Assembly (NCBI RefSeq): GCF_004297125.1
Contig: NZ_SCVD01000028.1
Location: 237,000 to 300,999 of the forward strand
Origin: Phenylobacterium sp.
GTDB lineage: Bacteria > Pseudomonadota > Alphaproteobacteria > Caulobacterales > Caulobacteraceae
Length of the DNA: 64,000 bases
Direction: 5' to 3'
How positions within the stretch are numbered: position 1 is the stretch's first letter; every line of letters starts with the position of its first letter. The position numbers and the translations under genes were made by a program. Under the pieces are notes generated by a model, which saw only the letters and a list, made by a program, of their open reading frames with translations, did no database searches and was not told where the DNA came from. Shown here one piece after another: positions 41,620 to 49,437 of this stretch.

Positions 41620-42302
41620 GCCGCAGGTCCCTCGCCCAGGAAGCGCGGCTCCAGTCTGTCCTTGAGCGGGAAGAACCGCAGGTAGGGCCGCGCCTCGACC
41701 AGCACGCGCGCCACCGAGGGCCGGGCGACCAGACGTTCGAAATAGGCGGCGACGGCGGGAAACCGTAGCGCGATCGGCGACACGCAGTTGGCGTAGAACA
41801 GCGCCGGCGCGGCTGCGCAGTCGGCCAGGCTGAAGCCCTCGCCCGCGGCCCAGGTCCGTCCGGCCATCCGGAGCTCGATCTGCTGATAGGCCTTATCCAG
41901 CGCGGCCACCGCCTCAGGTTCCGGTTCGGGCTCGGTTCGCCCTTTCAGAACAGCGACGACCGCGGCCTGCTGGGGCTGCTGGACATAGAGGTCGAACACC
42001 CGGTCCCAGAGCCGGACGTCCAGCCGGGCCTCGGCCTCCACCGGCAGAAGCGGCTGGGCGGCCGGATAGTGGCGGTCCAGGTACTCGATGATGATCGAGG
42101 TCTCGAAGAGCGTGCGGCCGCGCGCATCGTCGACCAGCACGGGCATCTTTCCCCAGGGCGAGATCTTCAGGAACTCGGCCCGCGCCGCGGGGTCGCCCAG
42201 GTCGACCAGCCGGGCCTCGAAGGGGACGCCGGTCTCGTACAGCGCGATCAGCACCTTGTGACAGAACGAGGCGAGCGGGTGGGAGTGGAGGATCAAGGCC
42301 AT
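41616..42302 (-). CDS. Glutathione S-transferase family protein
   Basis: A 228-residue cytoplasmic protein. The thioredoxin-like domain begins LILHSHPLASFCHKVLIALYETG, with the cis-Pro in WGKMPVLVDD and the glutathione-binding LFETSIIIEYLDRHYP (E-S replaced by E-T-S). The alpha-helical C-terminal domain contains the capping box FSLADCAAAPALFY. The ATG at 42302 begins the domain. First gene of a three-gene operon; direct repeats lie upstream (42321-42394). Confidence 0.9.
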   Translation of the reverse strand: MALILHSHPLASFCHKVLIALYETGVPFEARLVDLGDPAARAEFLKISPWGKMPVLVDDARGRTLFETSIIIEYLDRHYPAAQPLLPVEAEARLDVRLWDRVFDLYVQQPQQAAVVAVLKGRTEPEPEPEAVAALDKAYQQIELRMAGRTWAAGEGFSLADCAAAPALFYANCVSPIALRFPAVAAYFERLVARPSVARVLVEARPYLRFFPLKDRLEPRFLGEGPAA

Positions 42303-42320
42303 TCGATCGGACTCGGAGAC

Positions 42321-42394
42321 AGTTTCCAATTTGGCTAAGCATCGGCGTGCACGATCGCCGGCGCAAGCAAAACTTTCCCAAATGGCTAAGCGTC
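42321..42394 (-). promoter_or_regulatory. Direct repeats upstream of the GST-arsR operon
   Basis: Two 23-base copies, at 42321-42343 and 42372-42394, agree at 18 positions and share TGGCTAAGC exactly. Their period is 51 bases, close to five helical turns. They lie just before the GST start and the sequence here is AT-richer than around it. Paired binding sites for the ArsR regulator, or overlapping promoter elements, are likely. Confidence 0.5.
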
Positions 42395-42414
42395 AGCGGG
42401 ACGAGACGTGGCGA

Positions 42415-42903
42415 TCACGCCGCGCGGATGCCGCTCTGCACGGCGCCCAGGCCCACCACCGCGTCGTAGCCCAGGATCATGTCCACGTCGGGCCCCTTGG
42501 TGGCGAGCGGCAGCCGGATCCAGATCAGCGACAGGTGCGAGGCGCCCCGCCAGGCGAGGTTATGCACCCCCACGCCGGGACGCCGGTCCCGGACCACCCG
42601 CCCCAGTTCGTCGCGCCAGTACTCGGCCGCGGCGCTGTTGTAGATTTCCGAGATGCGGCGGCCAGTGATCTCGCGGCCGTAGACGTTGTAGAGGCCGGTG
42701 CCGGCCAGGCGGACGCGATAGTCGTCCGGCTGGCCGGGCGCCACCTCGATCAGGCTGACGGTGGGCAGCAGGCGCTTCATGTCGTTGGGGTCGAGGCGTC
42801 GGCGCGGCGGGACCGGAGCATCGACGCGCAGCGAGCTCCAGTAAGCAAAGAGCTCCTCATGGGCCCGGATGGCCGCGGCCGGTCGGGCCATCTGCGTCGC
42901 CAT
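42415..42903 (-). CDS. PAS-domain protein, PAS_5 type
   Basis: A 162-residue single-domain protein. LFAYWSSLRVDAPVPPRRRLDPNDMKRLLPTVSLIEV followed by YRVRLAGTGLYNVYGREITGRRISEIY is the pattern of the alphaproteobacterial PAS_5 family. There is no output domain, so it may bind a ligand and act on a partner. It is the only gene between the GST operon and mucR on this strand, with its own AT-rich upstream region (42905-42960). Confidence 0.82.
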   Translation of the reverse strand: MATQMARPAAAIRAHEELFAYWSSLRVDAPVPPRRRLDPNDMKRLLPTVSLIEVAPGQPDDYRVRLAGTGLYNVYGREITGRRISEIYNSAAAEYWRDELGRVVRDRRPGVGVHNLAWRGASHLSLIWIRLPLATKGPDVDMILGYDAVVGLGAVQSGIRAA

Positions 42904-43017
42904 CTGCGGTTACTCTAGTAAGGACTTGGATTCATGATGAATCACATATCGCCTGACCCGCGAATCGGCGGCAAGGCCGAATGTTCTCGCCGGCCCGAAA
43001 ATCCGTCGCCGCCCGCC

Positions 43018-43054
43018 CGGAAAGCAGAACGCCCGCCGAAGACCGGCGGGCGTT
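43018..43054 (-). terminator. Intrinsic terminator after mucR
   Basis: Arms AACGCCCGCCG (43028-43038) and CGGCGGGCGTT (43044-43054) pair perfectly over 11 bases with a 5-base loop. Read on the minus strand, the hairpin is followed by CTGCTTT. It sits 27 bases past the mucR stop. Confidence 0.8.
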
Positions 43055-43080
43055 CGAAGATCAGCGGATGCTGAAGGGGC

Positions 43081-43500
43081 CTAGCGCTTCTTGCGGGGCG
43101 CCTGACGGCCGCCCTGACCCAGGCCCATCTGCTTGGCCAGGTCCGAACGCGCCTTGGCGTAGTTCGGGGCGACCATCGGATAGTCCTTCGGCAGGCCCCA
43201 CTTGGCCCGGTATTCCTCGGGGCTCATGTTGTACTTGGTGCGCAGGTGCCGCTTGAGCGACTTGAACTTGCGGCCGTCTTCCAGGCAGACGAGGTAATCC
43301 GGCGTGATCGAGCGGCGGATCGGAACGGCCGGCTCCTTCGGCGCGGCCTCGACCGTCTCGACGCCCGAGGAGACGCCGGCCAGAGCCCGGTGAACGCTCT
43401 GGATCAGGGTGGGAAGGTCCGCCGCCGCCACAGTGTTGTTGCCCACGTAGGCGGAAACAATGTCCGCAGTCATCTCGATGACTTCTGACTTCTCGTCCAT
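43081..43500 (-). CDS. mucR: MucR/Ros-family transcriptional regulator
   Basis: A 139-residue DNA-binding protein. In Caulobacter, MucR proteins work with SciP and CtrA to hold back S-phase genes. The C-terminal domain reads ITPDYLVCLEDGRKFKSLKRHLRTKYNMSPEEYRAKWGLP, the MucR signature; only one Cys and one His of the classical zinc-binding set are plain. The ATG at 43500 (MDEKSEVIEMTADIV) is the family N-terminus, so the longer frame to 43590 is rejected. A long AT-rich leader and a GATTC (CcrM-type GANTC) site lie upstream. Confidence 0.92.
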   Translation of the reverse strand: MDEKSEVIEMTADIVSAYVGNNTVAAADLPTLIQSVHRALAGVSSGVETVEAAPKEPAVPIRRSITPDYLVCLEDGRKFKSLKRHLRTKYNMSPEEYRAKWGLPKDYPMVAPNYAKARSDLAKQMGLGQGGRQAPRKKR

Positions 43501-43734
43501 TTCTCTGTGTTCCGAAGGTTCCGCGCCAGAACGGGCGCTCAGTGATTCACAAGATCGGTGTGCCGTCATTATCGGCATCGACGGCTGCACACAACAGAGA
43601 AATAGAACAACGTCGTTGCGCCTATTCCGAGAACAGAAGTCGAGCGCAACGCAAACAACACATGTTTCCGGGCGGTGAGTTGGCCTCCGCCTCTACCTGT
43701 GGAATGCGCGTGCGGCGCAGCATGGCGCGCGGAG

Positions 43735-43768
43735 GCCGAAAACGAAACGGCGCCCTCGAGGGGCGCCG
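43735..43768 (-). terminator. Intrinsic terminator after the crotonase gene
   Basis: Arms CGGCGCCC (43748-43755) and GGGCGCCG (43761-43768) form an 8-base-pair stem with a 5-base loop. On the minus strand it is followed by TTTCGTTTT. It lies 29 bases past the stop of the enoyl-CoA hydratase gene. The rest of the gap to mucR (43501-43734) is that gene's upstream region. Confidence 0.75.
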
Positions 43769-43796
43769 CGGGGGAGATTATTTCAAAGTCGCTGAC

Positions 43797-44675
43797 CTAG
43801 CCGAAGGTCGGCGGCGTCCAGTGGGGCCAGATGTCCGGCAGATCCTTGGACACCTTGTCGGGATAGTTCGGCGGCCGCTTCTCCAGGAACGAGGTCACGC
43901 CCTCGCGCGCATCGGCGGAGCGTCCGCGGGCCTGGATGCCGCGGCTGTCGGCCTTGTGGGCCTCCATGGGATGCGAAGCGCCGGCCATCCGCCAGATCAG
44001 CTGGCGGGTGATGGCTACGGAAACCGGCGCGGTGTTGTCGGCGATCTCGCGGGCGATGGCGCGCGCCGCCGGCAGGAGGTCGTCGGGCGCGTGGACCGAA
44101 CGCACGAGGCCGCGGTCGGCCGCCTCCTGGGCCGGGAAGATACGGCCCGTGTAGCACCACTCCAGCGCGGTCTGGACGCCCACCAGCCGGGGCAGGAACC
44201 AGGACGAGCAGGCCTCGGGATTGATGCCGCGACGCGCGAACACGAAGCCGTAGCGTGCGTCGGCGGACGCCAGGCGGATATCCATGGCCAGCTGCATGGT
44301 GACGCCCACGCCCACGGCCGCGCCGTTGCAGGCCGAGATCACCGGCTTGAGGCTGTCGAAGATCCGCAAGGTGAGCAGGCCGCCCCCGTCCCGCTGGACG
44401 CCGTCGCGCATGCGGGCCTCGGCGTCGTCGGCGCTGCGCTTGTCGTAGTCGAAGGTCTGGGCGCCCGCCGAGAGATCCGCTCCGGCGCAGAAGGCGCGCC
44501 CGGCGCCGGTGACGATCACCACCCGCACGTCATCGTCGCCGTCCGTCTCATCGAAGGCCGCGATCAGGTCCTTCATCATCTGGGTGTTGAAGGCGTTCAG
44601 CTTCTCGGGCCGGTTCAGCGTGATCGTCGCGATCCCGTCCTCGACGGCGTACAGCAGGGTCTCGAAGGTGGGCAT
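43797..44675 (-). CDS. Enoyl-CoA hydratase/isomerase (crotonase) family protein
   Basis: A 292-residue crotonase-fold enzyme. The oxyanion-hole segments are AFCAGADLSAG (about 62-72) and the helix ACNGAAVGVGVTMQLAMDIRLAS. The position of the first catalytic Glu is taken by the AAVGVGVTM stretch, and INPEACSSWFLPRLVG carries a Glu at the second catalytic site. An acidic insert follows the first oxyanion loop (QTFDYDKRSADDAEARM), not seen in housekeeping hydratases. With the acyl-CoA synthetase and MaoC hydratase nearby it suggests acyl-CoA breakdown; the substrate is unknown. Confidence 0.87.
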   Translation of the reverse strand: MPTFETLLYAVEDGIATITLNRPEKLNAFNTQMMKDLIAAFDETDGDDDVRVVIVTGAGRAFCAGADLSAGAQTFDYDKRSADDAEARMRDGVQRDGGGLLTLRIFDSLKPVISACNGAAVGVGVTMQLAMDIRLASADARYGFVFARRGINPEACSSWFLPRLVGVQTALEWCYTGRIFPAQEAADRGLVRSVHAPDDLLPAARAIAREIADNTAPVSVAITRQLIWRMAGASHPMEAHKADSRGIQARGRSADAREGVTSFLEKRPPNYPDKVSKDLPDIWPHWTPPTFG

Positions 44676-44836
44676 GGGTCGTCTTCCTCGTCCTTATTCG
44701 CCGCCAGTTCGGAGCGGTTGACGGACGGGAGGTCAAGGCCTCGGTGGCCACGCCCCGCGATTGACGCCGGGGCTCGTCATGGGAGCGCGCACGGCCGCCG
44801 TTGCGGACAGCCCGTGGACGTCGTCCAGCCGGCGAG

Positions 44837-45058
44837 CTACTTCGGCGCCGCCTGGGCCAGTTGCGCCGTGTCGGTCTTGTCGCCCTGCGCGACCTCTCCG
44901 ACGGGCTTCGGGCGACAGATCCTCTTCTTGATCGTGCTGCCGACCACCGTCTCCGAGCGGCAGAGCCTGGCGGCCTTGGCGGGCGGTGCGATGGGCGTGG
45001 CGACGGCAGAGGCGGGCGCGGCGCTCTGGAAGAGCGCGGCAAGCAGCAGGGCGACCAT
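44837..45058 (-). CDS. Small exported protein with CR...CR motif
   Basis: A 73-residue protein. A short signal sequence (MVALLLAALFQSAAPASA) is followed by a spaced pair of cysteines in ARLCRSETVVGSTIKKRICRPK. Small exported proteins with this C-R-x5-8-GS-x-x-x-x-R-x-C-R pattern are frequent in Caulobacterales and sphingomonads, with unknown function. The two cysteines could form a disulfide. A GGAGG ribosome site precedes the ATG on the minus strand. Confidence 0.7.
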   Translation of the reverse strand: MVALLLAALFQSAAPASAVATPIAPPAKAARLCRSETVVGSTIKKRICRPKPVGEVAQGDKTDTAQLAQAAPK

Positions 45059-45120
45059 GGGACCTCCTGAAGGATCGACCTCATAACCTTGATCGGCGAG
45101 CGGGTGCGTCGCGAGGGCCG

Positions 45121-45157
45121 CACGTCACAAAGTGACCGGCGCGTCACGCTTGACGTG
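45121..45157. promoter_or_regulatory. Nested inverted repeat in a divergent promoter region
   Basis: Outer arms CACGTCA (45121-45127) and TGACGTG (45151-45157) enclose inner arms GTGAC (45132-45136) and GTCAC (45143-45147). The site lies between the divergent small exported protein (start 45058) and the acyl-CoA synthetase (start 45300). It may be an operator for one or both; the regulator is not identified. Confidence 0.5.
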
Positions 45158-45299
45158 AGTTCGGGCAAGTCCCTGCCCGTTCGCTCGATCGGCGGGCGCC
45201 CGGGGCCCCGCCGGGCCGCTTGACGCACGCGACGTAAGGGTCCGCAACTCGGCTCCAAGATCGGCGGGGCGCGAGACTCCGCCGCGGGGAGTGAACCAC

Positions 45300-46838
45300 A
45301 TGCATCCGGCGACCCACGCCAAGACCCATCCTGATCGCGCGGCCTACGTCATGGCCGGCTCCGGCGAGACGGTGACCTATCGCCAGCTCGACGAGCGTTC
45401 GAACCAGGGGGCTCACCTCTTCCGCTCGCTGGGCCTGAAGGCGGGCGACGTCATCGCCATCCTGATGGACAACCACCCGCGCTACTTCGAGGTCGCCTGG
45501 GCGGCCCAGCGCTGCGGGCTCTACTACACCTGCATCTCGTCCAAGCTGACGGCCGGAGAGGTCGAGTACATCATGGGCGACTGCGGCGCGCAGGTGCTGA
45601 TCGCCTCGCCGGGCGTCGGTCCCGTGGTCGACGAGCTTCCGGGCGTGCTGAAGGGCGTGAAGCTCTACATGGTGGGCGAGGCCCGCGCGCCCTACGCCAG
45701 CTTCGAGGACGCCCGCGCGCCTTTTCCTGTCACGCCGGTCGCCGATGAGACCGCCGGCTCGGACATGCTCTATTCGTCCGGCACCACCGGCCGGCCGAAG
45801 GGCGTCAAACCGGCCCTGACCGGGGCGGCGATCGACGAGCCCAACGCGCTGGTGATGATGACCCAGAGCCTGTTCGGCTTCCCCCCCGCCTGCACCTACA
45901 TCTCGCCCGCGCCGCTCTACCACGCGGCGCCCCTGCGCTGGTGCATGAGCGTACACAAGATCGGCGGCACGGTGATCGTGATGGAGAAGTTCGATCCGGA
46001 GACCGCGCTGGCCCTGATCGAGAAGCACAAGGTCAACGTGGGCCAGTTCGTGCCCACCCACTTCGTGCGCATGCTGAAGCTGCCGGCAGAGGTGCGGGCG
46101 AAGTACGACGTCTCCTCGATGGTCTCGGCGGTGCACGCCGCCGCGCCCTGCCCCGTGCCGGTGAAGGAGCAGATGATCGCCTGGTGGGGCCCGGTGATCT
46201 ACGAGTACTACGCCGGCACCGAGGGCAACGGCTTCTGCTTCATCACGTCGGACGAGTGGCTGACCCACAAGGGTTCGGTCGGCCGCGCGATGATCGGCGA
46301 ACTCCGGATCTGCGACGAGGACGGCGAGGCGCTGCCGCCGCGCGCGGAGGGCGTCGTCCACTTCGCGGGCGGGCCGCCGCTCAGCTACCACAACGCCCCG
46401 GAGAAGATCGCCGAGGGCACCAACCGGCACGGCTGGACCACGCTTGGCGACGTGGGCTGGGTGGACGAGGAGGGCTACCTCTACCTCACCGACCGCAAGA
46501 GCTTCATGATCATCTCGGGCGGGGTGAACATCTATCCGCAGGAGATCGAGAACCTGCTGATCGGCCACCCCAAGGTCGCCGACGTGGCTGTGGTGGGCGG
46601 ACCGCACGAAGAGATGGGCGAGCAGGTCATCGCCGTGATCCAGCCCGCCGACTGGGCCGACGTCGGCGACGCCCTGCGCGACGAGCTCATGGCTTTCGCC
46701 CGCGCGAACCTCAGCCACGTGAAGACGCCGCGGAAGCTGGAGTTCATGCGGGAACTGCCCCGCCACCCGACCGGCAAGCTCTACAAGCGGCTGATCCGCG
46801 ACGCCTACTGGGGCAAGGAAGGCTCGAAGATCGTGTGA
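45300..46838 (+). CDS. Acyl-CoA synthetase (AMP-binding family)
   Basis: A 512-residue enzyme forming an acyl-CoA from a carboxylic acid, ATP and CoA. The P-loop-like A3 motif is MLYSSGTTGRPKGVK (about 158-172), A5 is YEYYAGTEGNG, A7 TLGDVGWVDEEGYLYLTDR, A8 ISGGVNIYPQEIE and the catalytic Lys is in HPTGKLYKRLIR. The ATG at 45300 is 8 bases after GGGGAG; a GTG at 45291 is the alternative. Chain preference cannot be read. A hairpin (CCGGGCCA/TGGCCCGG, 46843-46862) directly after the stop may be its terminator. Confidence 0.9.
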   Translation: MHPATHAKTHPDRAAYVMAGSGETVTYRQLDERSNQGAHLFRSLGLKAGDVIAILMDNHPRYFEVAWAAQRCGLYYTCISSKLTAGEVEYIMGDCGAQVLIASPGVGPVVDELPGVLKGVKLYMVGEARAPYASFEDARAPFPVTPVADETAGSDMLYSSGTTGRPKGVKPALTGAAIDEPNALVMMTQSLFGFPPACTYISPAPLYHAAPLRWCMSVHKIGGTVIVMEKFDPETALALIEKHKVNVGQFVPTHFVRMLKLPAEVRAKYDVSSMVSAVHAAAPCPVPVKEQMIAWWGPVIYEYYAGTEGNGFCFITSDEWLTHKGSVGRAMIGELRICDEDGEALPPRAEGVVHFAGGPPLSYHNAPEKIAEGTNRHGWTTLGDVGWVDEEGYLYLTDRKSFMIISGGVNIYPQEIENLLIGHPKVADVAVVGGPHEEMGEQVIAVIQPADWADVGDALRDELMAFARANLSHVKTPRKLEFMRELPRHPTGKLYKRLIRDAYWGKEGSKIV

Positions 46839-46842
46839 GTTT

Positions 46843-46862
46843 CCGGGCCAGCAATGGCCCGG
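46843..46862 (+). terminator. Hairpin after the acyl-CoA synthetase gene
   Basis: Arms CCGGGCCA and TGGCCCGG pair over 8 bases around a GCAA tetraloop, 5 bases past the stop. The following bases (GGGTTGCAACG) are poor in T, so termination may be weak. A second stem GGCTGTG/CACAGCC (46890-46914) is in the leader of the next gene. Confidence 0.45.
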
Positions 46863-46931
46863 GGGTTGCAACGCCCACCCCATGGAGAGGGCTGTGTGCG
46901 GAAATCGCACAGCCGCAGACGGGGCGGTGAG

Positions 46932-47825
46932 ATGCGGAAGTTCAATCAGTTTGTAGCGGCGCTGGCCTTCGGCGCCAGCCTGGCGGTGTCGGCGACGGCG
47001 GCGCAGGCGACGACCGTCATCCTGGACAAGGGCATGATGGATCACGCCCGCACGGTGAACATCTCCGGCATCGGCAATGTCTACGCCGCCCCGATGCAGT
47101 TCGACGCCGTCTACGGCGGGCAGAGCGTCGACCTGCTCGCCTGGTGCGTGGACGTCTACCACACCATCAGCGCCAAGGATTACGCGCCCGACCTGCAGTA
47201 CGTCGACACCAGCACGCTCAGCACCGACTTCAACGGCAAGGCGCTGGACAGCGGCGACGTGCTGAAGATCGGCCTGCTGGCGAACTACGGCCAGGGCGTG
47301 TTCGACGACGTTCCGGTCCCGCCGCCGGCCTTCACCCAGGCCGAACCCAAGCGCAACCAGTTCCCGAACGGCTCCGCCGGCACGACGGCCTACAACAACG
47401 CCAAGGCCGCCTACAACGCCGCCAAGGCGGCCTACAACACGGCGCTCGCCGCCTACAACACCGCCGTCAGCACCCGCTATACGCGCCTGCAGGCCGTGCA
47501 GGGCGCCATCTGGCAGGTCGCCTCGAACCGGAATGTCTCCAGCAGCGACTCGTCCTTCGACCTGCTGGTCGACAACCTCTCCAGCGCCAACCTGACCGAC
47601 TTCTTCGTGGGCGGTTACGGCGACGGCGACTATGGCTTCACCCTGATCACGCCGGTCCAGCAGTACGGCGGCTGGAACGGCAAGACGCCGCTGGCGCTGA
47701 CCCAATCGTTCGTCTTCGCGACCGGCGCGGTTCCCGAACCGACCACCTGGGCCCTGCTGATCGCGGGCTTCGGCGGCGCGGGCGCGATGCTGCGCCGCCA
47801 GCGCCGGCTCGCCTCGGTCGCCTAA
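46932..47825 (+). CDS. PEPxxWA-CTERM exported protein with heptad repeats
   Basis: A 297-residue exported protein. The signal peptide is residues 1-27 (ending AAQA). The C-terminus has the sorting signal PEPTTWALLIAGFGGAG then LRRQRR, the alphaproteobacterial PEPxxWA-CTERM form recognised by an exosortase. In the middle, four heptads YNxAxxA repeat exactly in length (DNA 47391-47474), predicting a short coiled helix. Upstream domain residues (LLAWCVDVYHTISAKDY) resemble other secreted PEP-CTERM proteins. It would be processed at the inner membrane and exported to the surface; the sorting enzyme is not in the window. Confidence 0.85.
   Translation: MRKFNQFVAALAFGASLAVSATAAQATTVILDKGMMDHARTVNISGIGNVYAAPMQFDAVYGGQSVDLLAWCVDVYHTISAKDYAPDLQYVDTSTLSTDFNGKALDSGDVLKIGLLANYGQGVFDDVPVPPPAFTQAEPKRNQFPNGSAGTTAYNNAKAAYNAAKAAYNTALAAYNTAVSTRYTRLQAVQGAIWQVASNRNVSSSDSSFDLLVDNLSSANLTDFFVGGYGDGDYGFTLITPVQQYGGWNGKTPLALTQSFVFATGAVPEPTTWALLIAGFGGAGAMLRRQRRLASVA
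47391..47474 (+). repeat. Four 21-base tandem repeats coding YNxAxxA heptads
   Basis: Tyrosine codons recur at 47391, 47412, 47433 and 47454, each opening the unit TACAAC. The units encode YNNAKAA, YNAAKAA, YNTALAA and YNTAVST. The in-phase 21-base period in a coding sequence suggests expansion by duplication and possible length variation between strains. Confidence 0.8.
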
Positions 47826-47913
47826 ACCCGCTCGCCTGACGCTGCGTCCTGCCTTGCCCTCATCCAAACAGATGTTAGAGGCTTGGGGCAGAACCTACGA
47901 GGGAGCCAAGAGA

Positions 47914-48363
47914 ATGAACCCGGTCGAGATCAAGGACCTGCCTGGACTGGTCGGACAGGAAGTGGGCGTGTCGGACTGGGTCCTGATCGACCAGGACCGC
48001 GTGAACAAGTTCGCCGACGCCACCGGCGACCACCAGTGGATCCACGTGGACGTTGAGCGCGCGACCCGCGAGATCGGCGGCCCGATCGCCCACGGCTACC
48101 TGACGCTGTCACTGATCCCGTTCCTGGGCCAGGGCATGCTGCCGGTGAAGGGCGTCACGCGCGGCATCAACTATGGCTCGGACAAGGTCCGCTTCATCAA
48201 CATGGTGCGCGTCGGCAAGCGGGTGCGCATGCGCCAGAAGCTGATCGGCGCCGAGCCCAAGGCCGGCGGCATGCAGCTCAAGAACGAATGCACCATCGAG
48301 ATCGAGGGCGAAGCCAAGCCCGCCTGCATCGCCGAGACGATCTCGGTCCTGTACGGCGCCTGA
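47914..48363 (+). CDS. MaoC-like hydratase
   Basis: A 149-residue hot-dog-fold protein. The family catalytic segment is FADATGDHQWIHVDVERA (Asp and His), and the closing motif GGPIAHGYLTLSLI is typical of (R)-specific enoyl-CoA hydratases and NodN-like proteins. The ATG at 47914 follows GGGAG by 9 bases; the longer frame to 47854 has an unrelated start. It may work with the acyl-CoA synthetase and crotonase. Confidence 0.9.
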   Translation: MNPVEIKDLPGLVGQEVGVSDWVLIDQDRVNKFADATGDHQWIHVDVERATREIGGPIAHGYLTLSLIPFLGQGMLPVKGVTRGINYGSDKVRFINMVRVGKRVRMRQKLIGAEPKAGGMQLKNECTIEIEGEAKPACIAETISVLYGA

Positions 48364-48403
48364 TCGCAGCGGGTGGCCCCGGTTGGACCGGGGTCGCCCA
48401 CCG

Positions 48404-49234
48404 CTAGTTCCGCGCGGCTTCCTCGGCCGAGGCCGTTCGGCCGCCCACCACCGGCGTGGCGTCGGCCACCGTGGCCGTGGCCAGGGGGTTCTGCAGGAGG
48501 GCGATCGTCTCGCGCACGAACTTGGCGTGGGTGACGATGCCGATCTCCAGCCGTTCGCTGTTCAGCTCCACCTGCTGGGTCAGCAGGCCGGCGATGAAGC
48601 CCGGGTCGTCCTCGTTCGACACCTGGGTCACGCCCTGGGTCTTCGACCCGCGGCTGATGAACACCGGGCCGCCTGAATTGCCGGGGAACACCGAGAAGTC
48701 GAGCAGGAAGGTCGGAAACACCTTGGCCGGGCCCAGCGGATAGGAGGCCACACGCCCCGACCGCAGGATCGGGAAGCCGGCCGCATTGGCCGACAGGCCG
48801 CGGGGGAAGCCCAGGGCCATCATCTCGTCGCCGGCGTTGACCTTGTAGGTGTCGAAGGTGTCGTCCGCCGCGAGATACTTCTCGGGCAGCGCCGCCTTGG
48901 CGAACTCGGCCGGGGCCTTGATGCTGATCGCGGCGACGTCGCGGCTGGGGTGATGGGTCCACAGCTCGTGGCCGTCGTCGTCGCGGATCTTCACCTGCTG
49001 GGGCGAATAGCTCCACGAGCCGTCGGCGTTGGAGACCCGGTAGCCGATGCGGGCGTTCTGGCCCGGCATCTTCTGGAGCACGTGGTTGGCGGTGATCAGC
49101 ACGGTGCGGGACGCGCCGTCCGGCCCCGGAGTCGAAATCAGGAATCCCGTTCCCACGGTGCGCGTACCGTCACCAAGCGGCTGTTCAAGCTGAACAGTCG
49201 CGTGGATCAGCTCGACAGCAAGATCCATGACCAT
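48404..49234 (-). CDS. Trypsin-like serine protease
   Basis: A 276-residue protein with the chymotrypsin-fold triad His51 (ITANHVLQ), Asp99 (SRDVAAISI) and Ser187 (FPGNSGGPVF). No convincing signal peptide is seen, since the N-terminus (MVMDLAVELIHATVQLEQ) is acidic; the protein may be cytoplasmic or exported unconventionally. There is no PDZ domain, unlike DegP. It is separate from neighbours and transcribed against them. Target unknown. Confidence 0.85.
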   Translation of the reverse strand: MVMDLAVELIHATVQLEQPLGDGTRTVGTGFLISTPGPDGASRTVLITANHVLQKMPGQNARIGYRVSNADGSWSYSPQQVKIRDDDGHELWTHHPSRDVAAISIKAPAEFAKAALPEKYLAADDTFDTYKVNAGDEMMALGFPRGLSANAAGFPILRSGRVASYPLGPAKVFPTFLLDFSVFPGNSGGPVFISRGSKTQGVTQVSNEDDPGFIAGLLTQQVELNSERLEIGIVTHAKFVRETIALLQNPLATATVADATPVVGGRTASAEEAARN

Positions 49235-49437
49235 GGCAGGCCCCTAAACTCGATGTGCTACTCGCGTCTTTGATGCGCGATGTGGATGCACAAGTAGTGA
49301 ATCACGGAACGCCCTTCGCCAACAAGTCGCCACAATCGGCTGCGGTGGAACGTCGCGCGCGGAAACGCGCAGGCGCCGCAGGCTTGGGCGCCATGGTCGC
49401 CCTTGAGTGATCCGGCCGGGCGTCGCATCTAGCCGCC

